Positions 61,801 through 64,000 of a stretch of DNA of 64,000 nucleotides are shown here, piece by piece. Origin of the DNA: Aureimonas endophytica (GTDB lineage: Bacteria; Pseudomonadota; Alphaproteobacteria; Rhizobiales; Rhizobiaceae); contig NZ_BMIQ01000006.1 in NCBI RefSeq assembly GCF_014642635.1, forward strand, positions 282,653 through 346,652, given 5' to 3'. Below the pieces are notes generated by a model that worked only from the letters and a program-made list of their open reading frames with translations, searched no databases and was not told where the DNA came from. Numbering within the stretch: position 1 is the stretch's first letter; each line of letters opens with the position of its first letter. The position numbers were made by a program, and so were the translations under genes.

Positions 61801-61913
61801 AGGCCCGGCAGGGTCAGGTGATCCATGTGCCGATGCCGGGCGGCGTGATCCATGACGCGACGATCGGGGGCACGGTCTTCCTCGATCCCGAGAACAAGCG
61901 GCTGGCGGTCTGA
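58839..61913 (+). CDS. soxA: Sarcosine oxidase, alpha subunit
   Basis: 1024 residues. In order: an N-terminal 2Fe-2S-ferredoxin-like fold without the cluster (FTFDGKAFEGQAGDTLASAL, KYHRPRGILSAGCEEPNAL); an NAD-binding disulfide-oxidoreductase-like domain (VLVVGGGAAGLAAALTAGR); and a C-terminal aminomethyltransferase (GcvT-like) domain with folate site (ASTLGKIEVVGPDAATFMNR, TGELGFEVNVPARFG). It takes the oxidised methyl group to make 5,10-methylene-tetrahydrofolate. ATGA overlap with soxD. Confidence 0.97.
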   Translation: MSRTETIETAPLAYSHGAEQASAPARALRVAGRGRTYPKHPVRFTFDGKAFEGQAGDTLASALLANGVHLVGRSFKYHRPRGILSAGCEEPNALVGTDRGAGRFEPNTRATMAEVFEGFNANSQNRWPNLRTDIGAVNDSLYMLFSAGFYYKTFMWPKSFWNKVYEPFIRGAAGLGAAPSAEDPDRYASRYAHCDVLVVGGGAAGLAAALTAGRAGAKVMLVDDQAEAGGWLLSEPEARIDGRPAWDWLRDALAELAALPNVTVLTRTTAIGYYHQNLVGLCQRLTDHLADVPADAPRERLWKMRAKQVVLAQGAIEKPLVFSGNDRPGVMLAGAARTYLNRYGVRVGENVAVVTSHDSAWNAAFDLARAGTKVPLIVDIRRGVDERLVFEARSLGIETILGGTVTDTKGRLRVSAVRVNALSRDDAVGPGRWIACDALLMSGGWTPSLHLFSHTGSKLAWDEGDQTFLPGKANEECRCAGAGTGKLGLASAFAQGAEAGAAAAHDAGFAATSPRFVAEGEGPMTGAPCRDLPTDRNASFAKAFVDFQNDVLAKDIRLAVREGFRSVEHIKRYTTNGMATDQGKTSNINGLAIASDALQRPAPSVGLTTFRPPYTPTTFGAFAGYNRGELFEVTRKTPIDGWAEEKGAVFEPVSLWRRARYFPKAGEDMHAAVARECQAVRASVGMFDASTLGKIEVVGPDAATFMNRMYTNAWTKLEPGRCRYGLLLGEDGFIRDDGVIGRLASDRFHVTTTTGGAARVLNMMEDYLQTEWPDLDVWLTSTTEQWAVIAVQGPKARDVIAPLVEGIDLSPGAFPHMAIAEGRICGVPTRLFRVSFTGELGFEVNVPARFGRAVWEAIHEAGQAHGIVSYGTETMHVLRAEKGYIIVGQDTDGTLTPDDAGIGWAIGKTKPDFVGKRSLTRPDMLNPDRKHLVGLLTADPKVVLEEGAQIVAEPEGPMPRDMIGHVTSSYWSETLGRSIAMAVVKGGKARQGQVIHVPMPGGVIHDATIGGTVFLDPENKRLAV

Positions 61914-61925
61914 CAGGAGCGGGCG

Positions 61926-62480
61926 ATGATCCAGGAACGCAACTCACTTCATGACGCGAAGCCGATCGGCATCCCCGGCCGGCTTTCCGTCTTGCTCGCC
62001 CCGGAAGCGGCGCGCTTCAGCCTGCGGCTGCGGCAGGCGGGGATCGACGCCGCAGGCGCGGCCTTCGGCTGCCCGCTGCCGGCCGATATCGGCGGCGTCT
62101 CGTCGTCGGGCGGACTCACAGCCATGTGCATTGGCCCGGACGAGTGGACGCTGCTCGCGCCGCTCAGCGAGGCCGAGACGATCGAGGCAGGCTTCGCCGC
62201 CGCCGCCATCGGCCCGCACAGCTTGGTCGATGTCAGCCACCGCGAATTGGGCATCGAGCTTCGCGGTTCCGCGGCAACCTCTACCCTGTCGGCGTTCTGC
62301 GCGCTCGATCTCGCGACGATGCCGGACGGCTCGGCGACGCGCACGATCCTCGATAAGGCGCAAGGTCTGCTCGTGAAGCACTCGGCGGAGCACTACCGCA
62401 TCGAGGTCTGGCAGTCCTTCGCCGGCCACCTCTGGACCCTCCTCGCGGCGGTCGGCCGCGAGGTCGCACTCGATCTCTGA
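61926..62480 (+). CDS. soxG: Sarcosine oxidase, gamma subunit
   Basis: 184 residues, the usual size of the gamma subunit. It lacks cofactor motifs and keeps the GcvT-like small domain, with [21 protein letters not shown] and [16 protein letters not shown]. It completes the heterotetramer. 12 bases after soxA; the SD is GAGCGGG. Confidence 0.95.
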   Translation: MIQERNSLHDAKPIGIPGRLSVLLAPEAARFSLRLRQAGIDAAGAAFGCPLPADIGGVSSSGGLTAMCIGPDEWTLLAPLSEAETIEAGFAAAAIGPHSLVDVSHRELGIELRGSAATSTLSAFCALDLATMPDGSATRTILDKAQGLLVKHSAEHYRIEVWQSFAGHLWTLLAAVGREVALDL

Positions 62481-62503
62481 CCTCCGACGGGGCCCCACTT
62501 CCG

Positions 62504-63778
<1,275 letters not shown>

Positions 63779-63820
63779 AGATATAGCCCGCTTCCGTCCT
63801 CCGCGAATCCGGCCGGTTCC

Positions 63821-64000
63821 ATGTTTCTCTCCGTCTTCGACCTTTACAAGATCGGCATCGGCCCATCGAGCTCGCACACGATGGGGCCGATGACGGCGGC
63901 GGCGCGGTTTCTCGCCGAGCTGGGGAGCGGCAGCTGGCCCCGGCCGCACGACGCCACGGTCGCCCGGCTGCGCGTCACGCTGCACGGCTCGCTCGCCTTC
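63821..64000 (+). CDS. sdaA: L-serine ammonia-lyase, N-terminal part
   Basis: The first 60 codons, cut by the window edge. The N-terminus [20 protein letters not shown], followed by [14 protein letters not shown], is the signature of the iron-sulfur L-serine dehydratase (SdaA/SdaB), which converts serine to pyruvate and ammonia. The SSSHT loop is part of the substrate site. It completes the operon sox-glyA-sda: sarcosine to glycine to serine to pyruvate. No clear SD, but it follows glyA by 42 bases. Confidence 0.92.
   Translation, partial: MFLSVFDLYKIGIGPSSSHTMGPMTAAARFLAELGSGSWPRPHDATVARLRVTLHGSLAF

Noticed and set aside
58767-61853. 1028-codon open frame antisense to soxA
   Set aside because: soxA is unmistakable. 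GC-rich wobble positions create long stop-free antisense frames; the composition (His, Arg, Asp, Gly) is that of such shadows.

Overview
The window is about 64 kb of very GC-rich DNA with long overlapping ORFs in all frames. The gene order pckA / chvI-chvG-hprK-manX-ptsH-ahcY-divL-tsaE is the classic chromosomal block of the Hyphomicrobiales (Rhizobiales). Together with a short HPr kinase, a Tyr-type DivL and CsgH-type curli genes, this points to a free-living alphaproteobacterium of that order. Family or genus cannot be fixed from the sequence alone. No rRNA or tRNA gene and no intact transposase was seen.

Left part (1-22.8 kb): a partial Gly/Ser/Ala-rich low-complexity protein lies divergent to two large overlapping family-2 glycosyltransferases. 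Next come a long-chain polyol dehydrogenase, a LysR regulator divergent from mmsA, a dihydrolipoamide-dehydrogenase-like flavoprotein, a MarR regulator and a DbpA-like DEAD-box helicase. A sugar catabolic module follows: an ABC importer (binding protein, two permeases, ATPase) with an IolE-like isomerase inside its operon, divergent from a Gfo/Idh/MocA dehydrogenase and an alpha/beta hydrolase, and followed by a LacI regulator. Two related operator-like palindromes (19317 and 22820) suggest that this LacI protein controls both the sugar module and the neighbouring TRAP permease.

Middle (22.8-42.2 kb): a fused TRAP permease faces a minus-strand thiamin salvage operon (permease-binding protein-thiM-thiE-thiD-tenA-dctP). 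That operon starts with a TPP riboswitch and ends, by a 4-base overlap, with a TRAP binding protein. A type I-C CRISPR array follows. It is cut inside a repeat and joined to a cas3 that is cut at its Walker B motif, so the interference and adaptation genes appear to have been lost in one deletion. Then come cstA-ybdD, an NAD(P)-dependent epimerase-like gene with a divergent LysR, a curli group (two curlins and CsgH), a MarR-MFS pair and arfB.

Right part (42.2-64 kb): pckA has an AT-rich control region. The two-component system ChvGI is followed by the regulatory PTS proteins HprK, EIIA-Man and HPr, then ahcY behind a perfect SahR-like palindrome. DivL (Tyr at the phospho-acceptor site), a TsaE-AmgK-like fusion and a MurU-like nucleotidyltransferase complete the conserved block. 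Synteny then changes: after a gene-free 406 bases there is a GbdR/SouR-like regulator divergent from soxBDAG-glyA-sdaA. This is a complete route from sarcosine through glycine and serine to pyruvate, and the last gene runs off the window edge.
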